From: an uncultured Xanthomonas sp.
GTDB taxonomy: Bacteria > Pseudomonadota > Gammaproteobacteria > Xanthomonadales > Xanthomonadaceae
Length of the DNA stretch: 64,000 nt
Direction of reading: 5' to 3'
Assembly (NCBI GenBank): GCA_943912265.1
Contig: CALTTS010000016.1
Location: 1 to 64,000, forward strand
The notes beneath the pieces were generated by a model. That model was given only the letters and a program-made list of their open reading frames with translations. It was not told the DNA's origin and searched no databases. Position 1 is the stretch's first letter, and each line of letters starts with the position of its first letter. A program made the translations under genes and the position numbers. Shown one piece after another: positions 24,154 through 34,833 of this stretch.

Positions 24154-25482
24154 TCAGGCATAGGCGTCGAGCAGGCCCAGGCCGTGCGCGGGCAGGGCCA
24201 GCGTGGCCGTGCCAGCGGCACCGTCGGCGCGGGCGGCACCGCCTTCCTGGCCGGCCGGTTCGGCCGCCGGCCGGTCCGCGTCGGAGAACTGCCGCTGGCC
24301 CTGGCCGACGTTGGCCTGGGCGAGCTGGAAGCCCTGCTGGTCGAGCATCTCGCGCAGGCGCGGCAGGCTGGATTCCAGCGCGTGCCGGACCTCCGGCTGG
24401 GCCGCGCTGAATTCGGCATGGACGCGGTTGCCGTCCAGCTTCATCTGTACCTCGATCTGGCCCATGCCCTCGGGAGACACCCGGATGTGGGCATGGCCGA
24501 TCTTCTGGTCGGCCATCCAGTTCAGGCGCGCGCCGATGGCTTCGTCGAAGTTCGCCGCGTCCAGGTCCGCCGCCGGCAGCGTCGGCGGGAACAAGGCGGT
24601 GGCGGCCTGCAGCGTGGCCTGCGCCGGCGGGTTGGCGCCGGCGCCGACCAGGCCGAGCGCGGCCAGGTCGATGCCGTCGACGGGCTTGCCGGCCTCGGTG
24701 GCCTGCAGCGGCTGGACCAGGGCCGGCGCGACCGCGGCCAGCGCCGCCGTGGCGGCCTTGTCGGCGACCAGCGTGCCGGCCTCGGCGGGAAGCCCGGACG
24801 GCGGCTGCCGGGCCGCGGTCTGCGCGAGCGCCGCGGTGGCGGCCGCCGGATCGGGCGTCTGCGTGTCGGCGGCGGCCATTGCAGGCAGGGCCGGCACGGT
24901 GCCGGCTTCGGCCGCATTGCCCGTGACGCCGGCGGGCGGGAGCTGGCCGGCCAGTGCCGGAAGCACGGCGCCGGGCTGGCCGGCGGCCGCACTGGTGGCG
25001 GGGGGCTGGATCGCGCCGCCCGGCGCCGGCGTGGCGGCCGGAAGGCCGGGCAGGGGCAGGCCGGCCACCCAGATGGCCGGGGAGACGTCGGCGGCATCGG
25101 CGTCTTCGTCGGCGGCCGGCTTCCCGGTGGCGCGCTTGTCCTCTGCACCCGTGGCGGAGGCGGCGGTCTCGGCGGAAGCGGCCGCTGCCGATGCCGGGTC
25201 CTGCGGCTTGCCGTCCGGGCGGGACGCCTGCGTCGTGGCGTTGCCGGCGGCCTTTTCGCTTGCCTTGTTGCCGGCCTGCGTGCCGCTGCGGTCCTGCGCC
25301 GAGCCGCCCTGGCCGAGCAGCTTGCGGAAGCTGTCGTCCCGGCCGGTGGTGGTGCCGGCATCGGCCGGGCTGCGGGCGGAGGTCGCGTCGGTGCCGGCAT
25401 TGGCGCCGGCCGGGGACAGGCCCAGGCCGGCGAGGGTACCGGTGGCGGTGCCGAGGGAGAGGGACGCGGTCGATGCGGTCAT
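24154..25482 (-). CDS. fliK: Flagellar hook-length control protein FliK
   Basis: 442 residues. About 300 residues are low-complexity, Ala/Gly/Pro-rich and Thr-rich, as expected of the exported ruler. The C-terminal conserved domain (about 330-420) contains HAHIRVSPEGMGQIEVQMKL and a Leu-rich helix, the region that contacts FlhB to switch export specificity. It overlaps fliJ by 4 bases and is the last gene before a strong terminator. The sequence between ends is poorly conserved in the family, so identity rests on the C-terminal domain and position. Confidence 0.92.
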   Translation of the reverse strand: MTASTASLSLGTATGTLAGLGLSPAGANAGTDATSARSPADAGTTTGRDDSFRKLLGQGGSAQDRSGTQAGNKASEKAAGNATTQASRPDGKPQDPASAAAASAETAASATGAEDKRATGKPAADEDADAADVSPAIWVAGLPLPGLPAATPAPGGAIQPPATSAAAGQPGAVLPALAGQLPPAGVTGNAAEAGTVPALPAMAAADTQTPDPAAATAALAQTAARQPPSGLPAEAGTLVADKAATAALAAVAPALVQPLQATEAGKPVDGIDLAALGLVGAGANPPAQATLQAATALFPPTLPAADLDAANFDEAIGARLNWMADQKIGHAHIRVSPEGMGQIEVQMKLDGNRVHAEFSAAQPEVRHALESSLPRLREMLDQQGFQLAQANVGQGQRQFSDADRPAAEPAGQEGGAARADGAAGTATLALPAHGLGLLDAYA

Positions 25483-25934
25483 GCGGGGTCGTCCTGATCG
25501 GGGGCCTGTTGGCGTTCGCGCACGCGGCGTGCGCCGAGGTCGTCCAGCTCGCGCTGGCTGCGGCGTTCGGCCACCTGCCGCTCCTGCGCGCGGTAGCTGG
25601 CGGCGAGTTGTTCGAGTACCTGCTTGTCGCGGCTGGCCAGCAGCAGGCGGGCGCGTTCGACGTCGACGCTGGCGCGGCTGTTGTCCACGTTCTTCAGCTG
25701 CTGCTGCACCGCGCTGTCGATGCGGTCGAGGAAGGCGCGGCGGTTGGCCAGCTGGGCGGCGCTGACGCTGGACAGCTGGGCGTTGGCGTATTCCTCGGCA
25801 TAGCGGCGCAGTTCCTCCAGCCGCGATTCCTGGGTGGCCAGCTGGCGCTGGCGCTCGGCCAGGGCGCGGGCGATGGCGTCCTCCTGCTCCTGCGCGCGCT
25901 GCAGCAGCGGGTCGATGCGTCGGGATTCCATCAT
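25479..25934 (-). CDS. fliJ: Flagellar export chaperone FliJ
   Basis: 151 residues of almost continuous charged helix (RIDPLLQRAQEQEDAIARAL and onward), consistent with the antiparallel coiled coil that sits in the FliI hexamer. No membrane segment is present. It lies 41 bases after fliI and overlaps fliK. FliJ proteins are poorly conserved in sequence; position between fliI and fliK is strong support. The first two codons are both ATG. Confidence 0.9.
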   Translation of the reverse strand: MMESRRIDPLLQRAQEQEDAIARALAERQRQLATQESRLEELRRYAEEYANAQLSSVSAAQLANRRAFLDRIDSAVQQQLKNVDNSRASVDVERARLLLASRDKQVLEQLAASYRAQERQVAERRSQRELDDLGARRVRERQQAPDQDDPA

Positions 25935-25975
25935 GGCCGCCCTCTCATGATCGTGCCCTCATCGCGGTGCTCCGG

Positions 25976-27352
25976 TCATGGCGTGCTGGCGGCGTTCGGC
26001 TCGATCAGGTGCTCGAGCGCGGACCGGCTGTCGTTCAGATCGGCCGCGCGCGAGACATCCTGGCCGAGGAATTCGAGGATTTCCGGCCAGCGGTCCAGCG
26101 CCTCGTCCACCGCGGCGTCGCTGCCGCGCTGGTAGGCACCGATGGCGATCAGGTCGCGGTGGCTGGTATAGGCCGACACCAGCCGCTTGAGCTTGCGGAT
26201 GCGCATGCGCCAGGTGTCGTCGGCGATGTCCTGGACCACGCGGCTGACCGAGGATTCCACGTCGATGGCCGGGTACAGGCCGGCATCGGCGATCCGGCGC
26301 GAGAGCAGGATGTGGCCGTCGAGGATGGCGCGGGCGGCGTCGGCGATCGGGTCCTGCGGGTCGTCGCCTTCGGTCAGCACGGTGTAGAAGGCGGTGATCG
26401 AGCCGCGGCCCTTGGCGCCGTTGCCGGCGCGCTCGACCAGTGCCGGCAGGCGCGCGAACACCGACGGCGGATAGCCGCGGGTGGTCGGCGGCTCGCCCAC
26501 CGACAGGCCGATCTCGCGCTGCGCCTGGGCGAAGCGGGTCAGCGAATCCATCAGCAGCAGCACGTTCAGGCCCTGGTCGCGGAACCACTCGGCGATCGCG
26601 GTGGCGCGGTAGGCGCCCTGCAGGCGCGCCAGCGGCGGCCGGTCGGCGGGGCTGGCCACGACCACGGCGCGGGCCAGGCCGGCCGGGCCGAGCGTGCTCT
26701 CGACGAAGTCGCGCACTTCGCGGCCGCGCTCGCCGATCAGGCCGACCACGATCACGTCGGCGGCGGTGTAGCGGGTCATCATGCCCAGCAGGGTGGACTT
26801 GCCGACGCCGGAACCGGCGAACAGGCCCACGCGCTGGCCGCGGCCGATCGGCAGCAGCGCGTTGATCGCGCGCACGCCCACGTCCAGCGGCTGGATGATG
26901 GGTTCGCGCGCCAGCGGGTTGATCGCGGCGCCGGACAGGCTGGCCTGGCCTTCGGCGCGGATCGGGCCCTTGCCGTCCAGCGGCACGCCGTCGCTGTCGA
27001 TGACCCGGCCGAGCAGGCCTTCGCCGACGTCCACGCTGCTGCGGCTGGAGGAGGGCACCACCCGCGCGTTCGGCAGCAGGCCGTACAGCTCGGCGCTGGG
27101 CATCAGGTAGGAGCGGTCGCCGGCGAAGCCGACCACTTCGGCATCCACCCAGCCGCCGTCGGCGACCTCGATCTTGCAGGTGGCGCCGAGCGGGGCCTCG
27201 CAGCCGGTGGCTTCCAGGGTCAGGCCGATGGCGCGGCGCAGGATGCCTTCGCGCACCAGCCCGTTGCGGGCGATTGCCGGGCGGATCCGCCCCAGGCGCG
27301 CGGCCAGGTGCAGGTTGCGCGCGTCCAGCCACTGTTCCGGTTGCGCGCTCAC
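25976..27352 (-). CDS. fliI: Flagellum-specific export ATPase FliI
   Basis: 458 residues of the F1-beta-like ATPase family. Walker A is GLFAGSGVGKSTLLG (about 172-186) and the conserved GLIGERGREVRDF and LLLMDSLTRFAQAQREIGLS are present, as is PPTTRGYPPSVFA. It powers or primes type III export of flagellar substrates. The start is GTG at 27352 overlapping the fliH stop (GTGA). Confidence 0.96.
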   Translation of the reverse strand: MSAQPEQWLDARNLHLAARLGRIRPAIARNGLVREGILRRAIGLTLEATGCEAPLGATCKIEVADGGWVDAEVVGFAGDRSYLMPSAELYGLLPNARVVPSSSRSSVDVGEGLLGRVIDSDGVPLDGKGPIRAEGQASLSGAAINPLAREPIIQPLDVGVRAINALLPIGRGQRVGLFAGSGVGKSTLLGMMTRYTAADVIVVGLIGERGREVRDFVESTLGPAGLARAVVVASPADRPPLARLQGAYRATAIAEWFRDQGLNVLLLMDSLTRFAQAQREIGLSVGEPPTTRGYPPSVFARLPALVERAGNGAKGRGSITAFYTVLTEGDDPQDPIADAARAILDGHILLSRRIADAGLYPAIDVESSVSRVVQDIADDTWRMRIRKLKRLVSAYTSHRDLIAIGAYQRGSDAAVDEALDRWPEILEFLGQDVSRAADLNDSRSALEHLIEPNAASTP

Positions 27353-27996
27353 GGGGCCCCCTCCGCGCCGCCGCGGGCGTGCAGCACGGTTTCCAGCGCG
27401 CCGCGCAGGCGCGCGTCGAGGGTGCCGTCGATGCGCACGCTCTCGGCGTGCACGCGCAGGTCGCCGCGGCTCAGCGACGGGTCGGGCGTCAGGCGGGCGT
27501 TGGCGGGCAGGTGCAGCCAGGGCGTCAGCGCTTCGATGTCGTCCGGGTGCAGCCGCACTTCCACTTCGCGCTCGACGTTGCGCACGCTGTCCAGCGCTTC
27601 GTGGACCAGCGCGGCCAGCAGCTCCGGGTCGGCCTCGTAGGCGCGGCCGACCAGGCTGCCGGCGATGCGCACGGCCAGTTCGGACAGCGCGGCGACCACT
27701 TCGCCTTCGAGCCGGTCCAGCGGCCGCGAGAAGTTGTCCAGGATGCCCTCGATCTGGGCGATCAGCCGGCGCACCTCGCCGCGGCCCTGGGCGAAGCCGG
27801 CCTCGTGGCCCTCGGCCTGGCCATGCTCGAAGCCTTCGTCGCGGGCGGCCTTCTGGATGGCCTGGATCTCCTCCAGGGTCGGCGGGGCCGGCGGCGGCTC
27901 CTCGGCTTCGGCGACCTCCGGTTCCGGCTCGGGCGGCGGCGGCAGCTCGTCGAGCAGCGGCGGGGTCCAGCGCAGCGGTTCGTCCGGGGCGGCCAT
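27349..27996 (-). CDS. fliH: Flagellar assembly protein FliH
   Basis: 215 residues. The Pro/Glu-rich N-terminus is followed by GxxxG-type repeats in DEGFEHGQAEGHEAGFAQGR (about 54-73), the hallmark of FliH-like stator stalks. The C-terminal domain then has VRIAGSLVGRAYEADPELL. It binds FliI, keeps it inactive in the cytoplasm and docks it on the C-ring. It starts one base after the fliG stop. Confidence 0.94.
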   Translation of the reverse strand: MAAPDEPLRWTPPLLDELPPPPEPEPEVAEAEEPPPAPPTLEEIQAIQKAARDEGFEHGQAEGHEAGFAQGRGEVRRLIAQIEGILDNFSRPLDRLEGEVVAALSELAVRIAGSLVGRAYEADPELLAALVHEALDSVRNVEREVEVRLHPDDIEALTPWLHLPANARLTPDPSLSRGDLRVHAESVRIDGTLDARLRGALETVLHARGGAEGAP

Positions 27997-27997
27997 G

Positions 27998-29008
27998 TCA
28001 GATCAGCTCCTCGTTGTTGCCGCTGAGCGAGATCGTGCCTTCGTCGGCCATGCGCCGGACGGTGGCGAGGATCTCCTTCTGCGCGGATTCGACGTCGGAC
28101 ACCTTGACCGGGCCGCGGGCTTCCATGTCTTCCAGCAGGATCTGCGCGGCGCGCTGGGACATGTTGCGGGTGATCTTGTCGCGCACGCGCTGGGTGGCGC
28201 CGCGCAGGGCCAGGCTGAGGCCGTCGTTGGGCACTTCGCGCAGCACCAGCTGCAGGTCGCGGTCGCCGATGTCGGCGAGGTTGTCGAACACGAACATCAG
28301 GTCCTGGATGCGCGCGCTCAGTTCCGAGTCGACCTTGCCGATCTCGCCCAGGATCGCCTGGTCCTGCCCGGAATCCATGAAGTTGAGGATGTTGGCCGCC
28401 ACCTTGACGCCGCCGACGTTGGACGACTTGAGGTTCTGGTTGCCGGAGAACTGGCGTTCCATGATCTCGTTGAGCTCGTTGAGCGCGTTGGGCGGGATGC
28501 CGTCCAGCGTGGCGATGCGCAGCAGCACGTCGGTGCGGGCGCGCTCGGGCAGCAGCTTGAGCGTTTCGGCGGCCTGGTCCGGGTCGAGGTGGGACAGCAC
28601 GATGGCGATGATCTGCGGGTGCTCGTTGCGCACCAGGTCGGCGATCGCGCGCGGGTCCATCCACTTCAGCGCGTCCAGGCCGGTGGTGTTGCGGCCCAGC
28701 AGGATGCGGTCGATCAGGTTGCCGGCCTTGTCCTCGCCCAGCGCCTGCACCAGCACCTTGCGCACGTAGTCGTCCGCGCCCATGCCGAGCGAGGTCTGCT
28801 TGTCCAGCGCCTGGCCGAAGGCGGACATCACGTCGTTGACCTGTTCGCGGGTCACGCCGCTGACGCTGGCCATGGCGATGCCGAGTTTCTGCACTTCCTT
28901 GGCGTTCATGTGCTTGAGCACTTCGGCCGCGTCCTGCTCGCCGAGGGAGAGCAGCAGGACGGCGGCGCGCTGGACGCCGGTGAGCGCGGCGGCGGAGGTA
29001 TCAGTCAT
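27998..29008 (-). CDS. fliG: Flagellar motor switch protein FliG
   Basis: 336 residues. The N-terminal domain binds FliF (starting LTGVQRAAVLLLSLGE). The middle domain has the conserved EHPQ motif in LVRNEHPQIIAIVLSHL. The C-terminal torque helix LMFVFDNLADIGDRDLQLVL carries the charged residues that meet the stator. The gene overlaps the fliF end by 8 bases. Confidence 0.97.
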   Translation of the reverse strand: MTDTSAAALTGVQRAAVLLLSLGEQDAAEVLKHMNAKEVQKLGIAMASVSGVTREQVNDVMSAFGQALDKQTSLGMGADDYVRKVLVQALGEDKAGNLIDRILLGRNTTGLDALKWMDPRAIADLVRNEHPQIIAIVLSHLDPDQAAETLKLLPERARTDVLLRIATLDGIPPNALNELNEIMERQFSGNQNLKSSNVGGVKVAANILNFMDSGQDQAILGEIGKVDSELSARIQDLMFVFDNLADIGDRDLQLVLREVPNDGLSLALRGATQRVRDKITRNMSQRAAQILLEDMEARGPVKVSDVESAQKEILATVRRMADEGTISLSGNNEELI

Positions 29009-30695
29009 CGCTGTTCACCCAATCCTTGACCACTTGTGCGACTTGCTTGGAATCGGCGCGGACCGCCTCGCGCGCCTGGCGCAGCCTGTCCTCGAAGGCG
29101 TCGGAGGCGAGGGCGCGCTGCTGGGCGGCCTGTTCCAGCGCCAGCTTGGCCTCGTCCGGCTGCTGCGGCATCTCGCCGTCGATCGGGGTGGCCTCGACCA
29201 CGCTCAGGCCGGGCTCGCCACCGCCGGGCAGTTCCTTCGGCTTGGGGTCGGTGATCTGGCGCAGCGCCGGGCGCAGCACGCCGAACAGCAGGGCCAGCAC
29301 CACCACCGCGCCGAGCACCAGCTTGGCGATGTCGCGCAGCATCGGGTTCTGCCACACCGGCGTGGTGTCCTTGCCGGCATCGGGGTCGCGGACGAACGGC
29401 GCGTTCATCACCGAGACCGAGTCGCCGCGGTCGGCATTGAAGCCCACGGCCTCCTTCACCAGCGCTTCGATCCGGGCCAGTTCGGCCGGGCTCAGCGCCT
29501 GTTCGCTGATCTTGCCGCCGGCGCCGGGGCGCGGCACGTGGTCGATCAGCACCGCGGCGGTGACCCGGCGCACCCGGCCGGCCGGCTGGCGGGTGTGCTG
29601 CAGGGTGCGGTCCATCTCGAAATTGCGGGTCTGGCTGCTGGCGCTTTCCACCGGGGTGCCGGCCTGGGCGGTCTGGGCGTTGGCGCCGGCCGGCGCGGCG
29701 GCGGCGTTGGCCGGCTGCGCCGGCGGCGGGGTGTTGCTGGTCGCGCCGGGGACGCCTTCCGGGCCGGGCTTGGTGGTGCTGCTCTGGGTGATCTGCTCGC
29801 TGCGGACCTTGGCCGGGTCGTTGTTGTACAGCTCGCGGGCTTCCTCGGTGACCGAGAAGTCCATGTCCACCGAGACCTGGGCGTTGACCCGGCCGGGGCC
29901 GGTGATCGGTTCGAGCAGGTTGCGGATGCTGGTGCCGTAGCTGTCTTCCTGGCGGCGGACCTGGTCGAACTGGGCGTTGTCGAGCGCGGACTGGCTGTTC
30001 GGGTCGGTGCTCAGCAGGCGCCCGTTCTGGTCGACGACGGCGACGCGCTCGGGCGACAGGTCCGGGATGCTGGACGAAACCAGGTGTTCGATGGCATCCA
30101 CCTGGTCGCGCTCCAGGCTCATGCCGGGGCGCAGTTCCAGCACCACCGAGGCGCTGGCGACGTCCTTCTGGCGGGTGAAGGCGCTGGGCTTGGGAATGGC
30201 GAGGTGGACGCGGGCATCGCGCACCGGGCGCAGGCTGGTGATGGTGCGCACCAGTTCGGTCTCCAGCGCATGCTGGTAGCGCGCGTTCTCGACGAACTGG
30301 CTGACGCCGAAGCCCGGGTCCTTCTCCATCAGCTCGAAGCCGACCCGGCCGTTGTCGGCGTCCATCAGGCCGGAACCGGCCAGCTTCAGGCGCGCGTCGT
30401 AGACGTTCTTCTCCGGCACGGTGATCGAGCCGGTGGCCGGGTCGATCTTGAACGGGATGCCGGCGGTGCGCAGCAGGTCGGTGGCCTCGGCGGTGGCCTT
30501 GGCGTCCAGCCCGGTGTACAGCGGCGTGTAGTCCGGCTTTTGCGACCAGAAGAACACCATCAGGCCGGCGGCGACCGCGGCGGCGATCAGCATCAGCGTG
30601 CCGAACTGCCGCCAGATCGGCAGCCCCTGCAGCTTGCCGAGCGCCTTGCCGGCCTGTTCGGCGTTGAACGTGTCCTTGGTAATCGAGAGCGCCAT
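29001..30695 (-). CDS. fliF: Flagellar MS-ring protein FliF
   Basis: 564 residues. A membrane helix near 30-50 (LMLIAAAVAAGLMVFFW) is followed by YscJ/FliF ring-building domains (QPVRDARVHLAIP-type stretch present as SLRPVRDARVHLAIPKPSAF). A Pro/Ala/Asn-rich insertion comes next, then a second membrane helix (about 445-465, KLVLGAVVVLALLFGVLRP). The short C-terminal tail ending VVKDWVNSDD binds FliG. It forms the MS ring on which the C-ring and export gate assemble. Confidence 0.96.
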   Translation of the reverse strand: MALSITKDTFNAEQAGKALGKLQGLPIWRQFGTLMLIAAAVAAGLMVFFWSQKPDYTPLYTGLDAKATAEATDLLRTAGIPFKIDPATGSITVPEKNVYDARLKLAGSGLMDADNGRVGFELMEKDPGFGVSQFVENARYQHALETELVRTITSLRPVRDARVHLAIPKPSAFTRQKDVASASVVLELRPGMSLERDQVDAIEHLVSSSIPDLSPERVAVVDQNGRLLSTDPNSQSALDNAQFDQVRRQEDSYGTSIRNLLEPITGPGRVNAQVSVDMDFSVTEEARELYNNDPAKVRSEQITQSSTTKPGPEGVPGATSNTPPPAQPANAAAAPAGANAQTAQAGTPVESASSQTRNFEMDRTLQHTRQPAGRVRRVTAAVLIDHVPRPGAGGKISEQALSPAELARIEALVKEAVGFNADRGDSVSVMNAPFVRDPDAGKDTTPVWQNPMLRDIAKLVLGAVVVLALLFGVLRPALRQITDPKPKELPGGGEPGLSVVEATPIDGEMPQQPDEAKLALEQAAQQRALASDAFEDRLRQAREAVRADSKQVAQVVKDWVNSDD

Positions 30696-30775
30696 CGTGG
30701 TTCGGTTCCTGCCGGGCAGTGGGTGCGTCGTCGTCGGTGAGGATCAGCCTGCGCGGGGGCAGGCCGCCGGCGCCG

Positions 30776-31132
30776 TCAGAGCGGCATGCTCAGGATGTCC
30801 TGGTAGGCCTGGACCAGGCGGTTGCGGACTTCGACGGTGGCGCGGAAGGCGACCTGGGACTGCTGGGCGGCGACCATCACGCTGGCCAGCCCGGCGCGGG
30901 GATCGCCCAGCTCGAAGGCCTGGGCGAGGTTGCCGGCGTTCTTCTGGGCGTCGTTGACGCCGTTGATCGCGTCGCGGAGGGTGTCGGTGAAGCTGCCGGC
31001 CGCGGCGGGCTTGCCCGATTCGAGGCTGGCCGGGGAGGCGACCGGCTCCAGGTTCAGGCTGCTGCCGCGTTCGCTGGCCTGACTCTGGTAGGAGCGGATC
31101 TGCTGGAGGATCGAGGAGATGGACTCGGACAT
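30776..31132 (-). CDS. fliE: Flagellar rod/MS-ring junction protein FliE
   Basis: 118 residues. The C-terminal half carries the family signature (VAAQQSQVAFRATVEVRNRL then VQAYQDILSMPL). The ATG at 31132 gives the expected length; the open frame further upstream is not homologous. FliE is the first rod-side protein exported. It is the first gene of fliE-F-G-H-I-J-K, with a sigma-54 promoter about 40 bases upstream and an 80-base gap to fliF. Confidence 0.95.
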   Translation of the reverse strand: MSESISSILQQIRSYQSQASERGSSLNLEPVASPASLESGKPAAAGSFTDTLRDAINGVNDAQKNAGNLAQAFELGDPRAGLASVMVAAQQSQVAFRATVEVRNRLVQAYQDILSMPL

Positions 31133-31171
31133 GGGAGGACTCCGGGAAAGCGGGACTGTCGGTGAAGACGA

Positions 31172-31187
31172 TGCAAGCCCCGTGCCG
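31172..31187 (-). promoter_or_regulatory. Sigma-54 promoter of fliE-F-G-H-I-J-K
   Basis: Minus strand CGGCACGGGGCTTGCA, near-perfect with GG-N10-GC spacing, between fleQ and fliE. Confidence 0.9.
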
Positions 31188-31208
31188 GAGTCCGTTCCGG
31201 CCCGTCCG

Positions 31209-32713
<1,505 letters not shown>

Positions 32714-32717
<4 letters not shown>

Positions 32718-33091
32718 GGGGTTTCTCCGTGCAGTTTTTCGAGGATCGCAAGCACTTCCTGGATGTAGGAAAGCTTGCTGACGAAGCCGTCGGCACCGGC
32801 GCGCAGCGCGTGCTCGCGGTGCTCGGCGTCGTCGAAATGGCTGGCGATGACGATGAACGGCGGGTTGTCCTGGGCCTTGATCAGGCGGGTGGCCTGCAGC
32901 CCGCCCATTTCCGGCATGGCCAGATCCATCAGCACCACGTCCGGGCGCAGCGCCTCGGAGCGTTCGATGGCCTCCAGGCCGTTGCCGGCCTGGCCGACGA
33001 CCTCGATCCACGGCAGCTTGCGCAGGTGGCGCAGCGCCGCGTTGATGAAGCCTTCGTGGTCGTCGACCAGCAGGACGGTGATCTTGTTCAT
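32714..33091 (-). CDS. vemR: Single-domain response regulator VemR
   Basis: 125 residues, receiver only. Acidic pair Asp10/Asp11, phospho-Asp56 in [12 protein letters not shown], Ser in VIASHF, Lys106 in FVSKLS. Residue positions match those reported for Xanthomonas VemR, which controls motility, exopolysaccharide and virulence and works with FleQ and RpoN2. It lies 13 bases after rpoN and overlaps fleQ. A cognate kinase is not adjacent. The upstream open frame beyond 33091 is not homologous and is rejected. Confidence 0.9.
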
Positions 33092-33104
33092 GGCGTTGGT
33101 TCGG

Positions 33105-34526
33105 TCACCCGGCACGGGCGAGAGCCGGCAGGGTAACCTGCCGGCGGTCGCGGGCGGACGGCACGCCGAGCTGCTCGCGATACTTGGCCACGGTGCGGCG
33201 GGCGATGTTGACGCCCTGGCGCGAGAGCAGGCCGGCGATGACCTCGTCCGACAGCGGCCGGCCGGCCGGTTCGGCATCGATCAGCTTGCGCACCATCGCC
33301 TTGACCGCCTGGCCGGACACGCTGGCGCCTTCCAGACGCACCGCGAAGAAGTGTTTCAGTTCGAAGGTGCCGCGCGGGGTCTGCACGTATTTGCCGGTGG
33401 TGATGCGCGAAACGGTGGATTCGTGCATGCCGATGGCTTCGGCCACGTCCTTCAGAGTGAGCGGTGCCATGGCTTCGTCGCCACGGGCAAGGAAGCCGGC
33501 CTGGCGCTCGACGATCACCCGCGCGGTGCGCAGCAGCGTGTCGTAGCGTACCGACAGGCCGCGGGTCAGGCCGCGCGCTTCGCTCAGCATGTCGCGCAAC
33601 TGCTGCGCGGCCGGGCTGTCGTCTTCGGCCAGCATGCGTTCGTACTGGGCATGCACGCGCACCCGCGGTGCGGTGGCCGGGTTCAGCGCCACGTGCCAGG
33701 TGCGGTCGGCATGCCAGACCACGACATCGGGCACGACGTAAGGCGTGGCGTCGGGCAGCAGCGCCTCGCCCGGACGCGGTTGCAGCGACAGCACCAGCGC
33801 GATGGCGTCCTCGACCTGCTCCGGCTCGGCATCCAGACGGGCGGCGATCGCGGCCAGATCATGGTCGCCGAGCAGGGCCAGGCATTCGTCGACCACGCGC
33901 AACGCCAGCGGACGGCCCGGTGCCGGGGCGGGCAAGGCCAGCAGCTGGGCACGCAGGCATTCGCGCAGGTCGCGCGCGGCGAGCCCGGCCGGGTCGCCAT
34001 GGACGATGCGCTGGCGCACGATTTCGGCATGCGACGGCGGCACGTCGAAGCGCGCCGCCGCCAGCTGGGCCAGCACGCCCGCGCTGTCGTCCAGATAGCC
34101 GGCATCGTCGACGTGTTCCAGCCAGAAGCGGGCGATGTCCAGGTCGTGCCCGTCCAGCTCCAGCGCCAGCCGGTTCAGGGCACGCAGCTGCGGGTCGCTG
34201 GATTCGCCGGCGGCGATGTTCTGCATCCGGTCGTCGTCGCCGTCCTGCCAACTGGCACTGGGCACGTCCCACATGGACGACTCGGGCAATTCGTCGAAAG
34301 CGGCGGCGTCGAGCACCGCCACGGCCGCCTGTTCGACATCGGGGGCTTCGCGTTCGGCGCCGGCCTGCTGCTCTTCGTCGATTTCCAGCAGCGGGTTGGT
34401 TTCGAGCATGCGGCGGATTTCAAGCTCCAGCTGCAGACCGTCCAGCTGCAACAGGCGGATCGACTGCAACAGCTGCGGCGTGAGGTGGAGCTGCTGGCCA
34501 AGCTGGGTACTGATCGTCGGTTTCAT
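33105..34526 (-). CDS. rpoN: RNA polymerase sigma-54 factor (flagellar RpoN2-type)
   Basis: 473 residues. Region I is Gln/Leu-rich (QLGQQLHLTPQLLQSIRLLQ), followed by an acidic region II, a core-binding region and an HTH (TLKDVAEAIGMHESTVSRIT). The RpoN box ARRTVAKYRE lies at about 442-451 and reads the -24 element. Xanthomonads usually carry two rpoN genes; the one in the flagellar cluster is called rpoN2. Together with FleQ it should read the nine sigma-54 promoters found here. It heads rpoN-vemR-fleQ; its own promoter is not clear. Confidence 0.95.
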   Translation of the reverse strand: MKPTISTQLGQQLHLTPQLLQSIRLLQLDGLQLELEIRRMLETNPLLEIDEEQQAGAEREAPDVEQAAVAVLDAAAFDELPESSMWDVPSASWQDGDDDRMQNIAAGESSDPQLRALNRLALELDGHDLDIARFWLEHVDDAGYLDDSAGVLAQLAAARFDVPPSHAEIVRQRIVHGDPAGLAARDLRECLRAQLLALPAPAPGRPLALRVVDECLALLGDHDLAAIAARLDAEPEQVEDAIALVLSLQPRPGEALLPDATPYVVPDVVVWHADRTWHVALNPATAPRVRVHAQYERMLAEDDSPAAQQLRDMLSEARGLTRGLSVRYDTLLRTARVIVERQAGFLARGDEAMAPLTLKDVAEAIGMHESTVSRITTGKYVQTPRGTFELKHFFAVRLEGASVSGQAVKAMVRKLIDAEPAGRPLSDEVIAGLLSRQGVNIARRTVAKYREQLGVPSARDRRQVTLPALARAG

Positions 34527-34833
34527 GGCGACCCCTGTGCTGACGGAAATCCGGCTGTGCCGGCGACGTGGCTACATTGCCGCGCCGGTGACGGAATCAG
34601 AATCGGGGGTTTTCCGCACTTGATAGGTGTGTCCCCGACGTGCGTGTCGGTATTTCCCCTACATGCGACGGCGGGCCGGCGCACGGCCGCCGGCCGCGCG
34701 GGCCGGTGATCGTGCCGGCCGTCAACAAGATGTCGTGCCGGGCGGCGGCGCAGGCACGATCAGTAGGGGTACCGGTTGCGCCGGATGCCGGGAAACCGGC
34801 ATCCGGGCTGGGGCGACGATGCCACCGGCCGGA
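34527..34833. other. 307-base intergenic region upstream of rpoN
   Basis: No gene was found. It holds a strong 11-bp hairpin at 34781-34806 (CCGGATGCCGG, GAAA, CCGGCATCCGG) just past the response-regulator stop, without a T-run. It also holds the inverted pair GATCGTGCC (34708-34716) and GGCACGATC (34753-34761), which could be an operator. The rpoN promoter should lie in its left half, but no convincing -35/-10 pair was recognised. Confidence 0.5.

Noticed and set aside
34527..34833. Small gene in the rpoN upstream gap
   Set aside because: Short open frames there are overlapping, GC-biased and have no start signals or homology.
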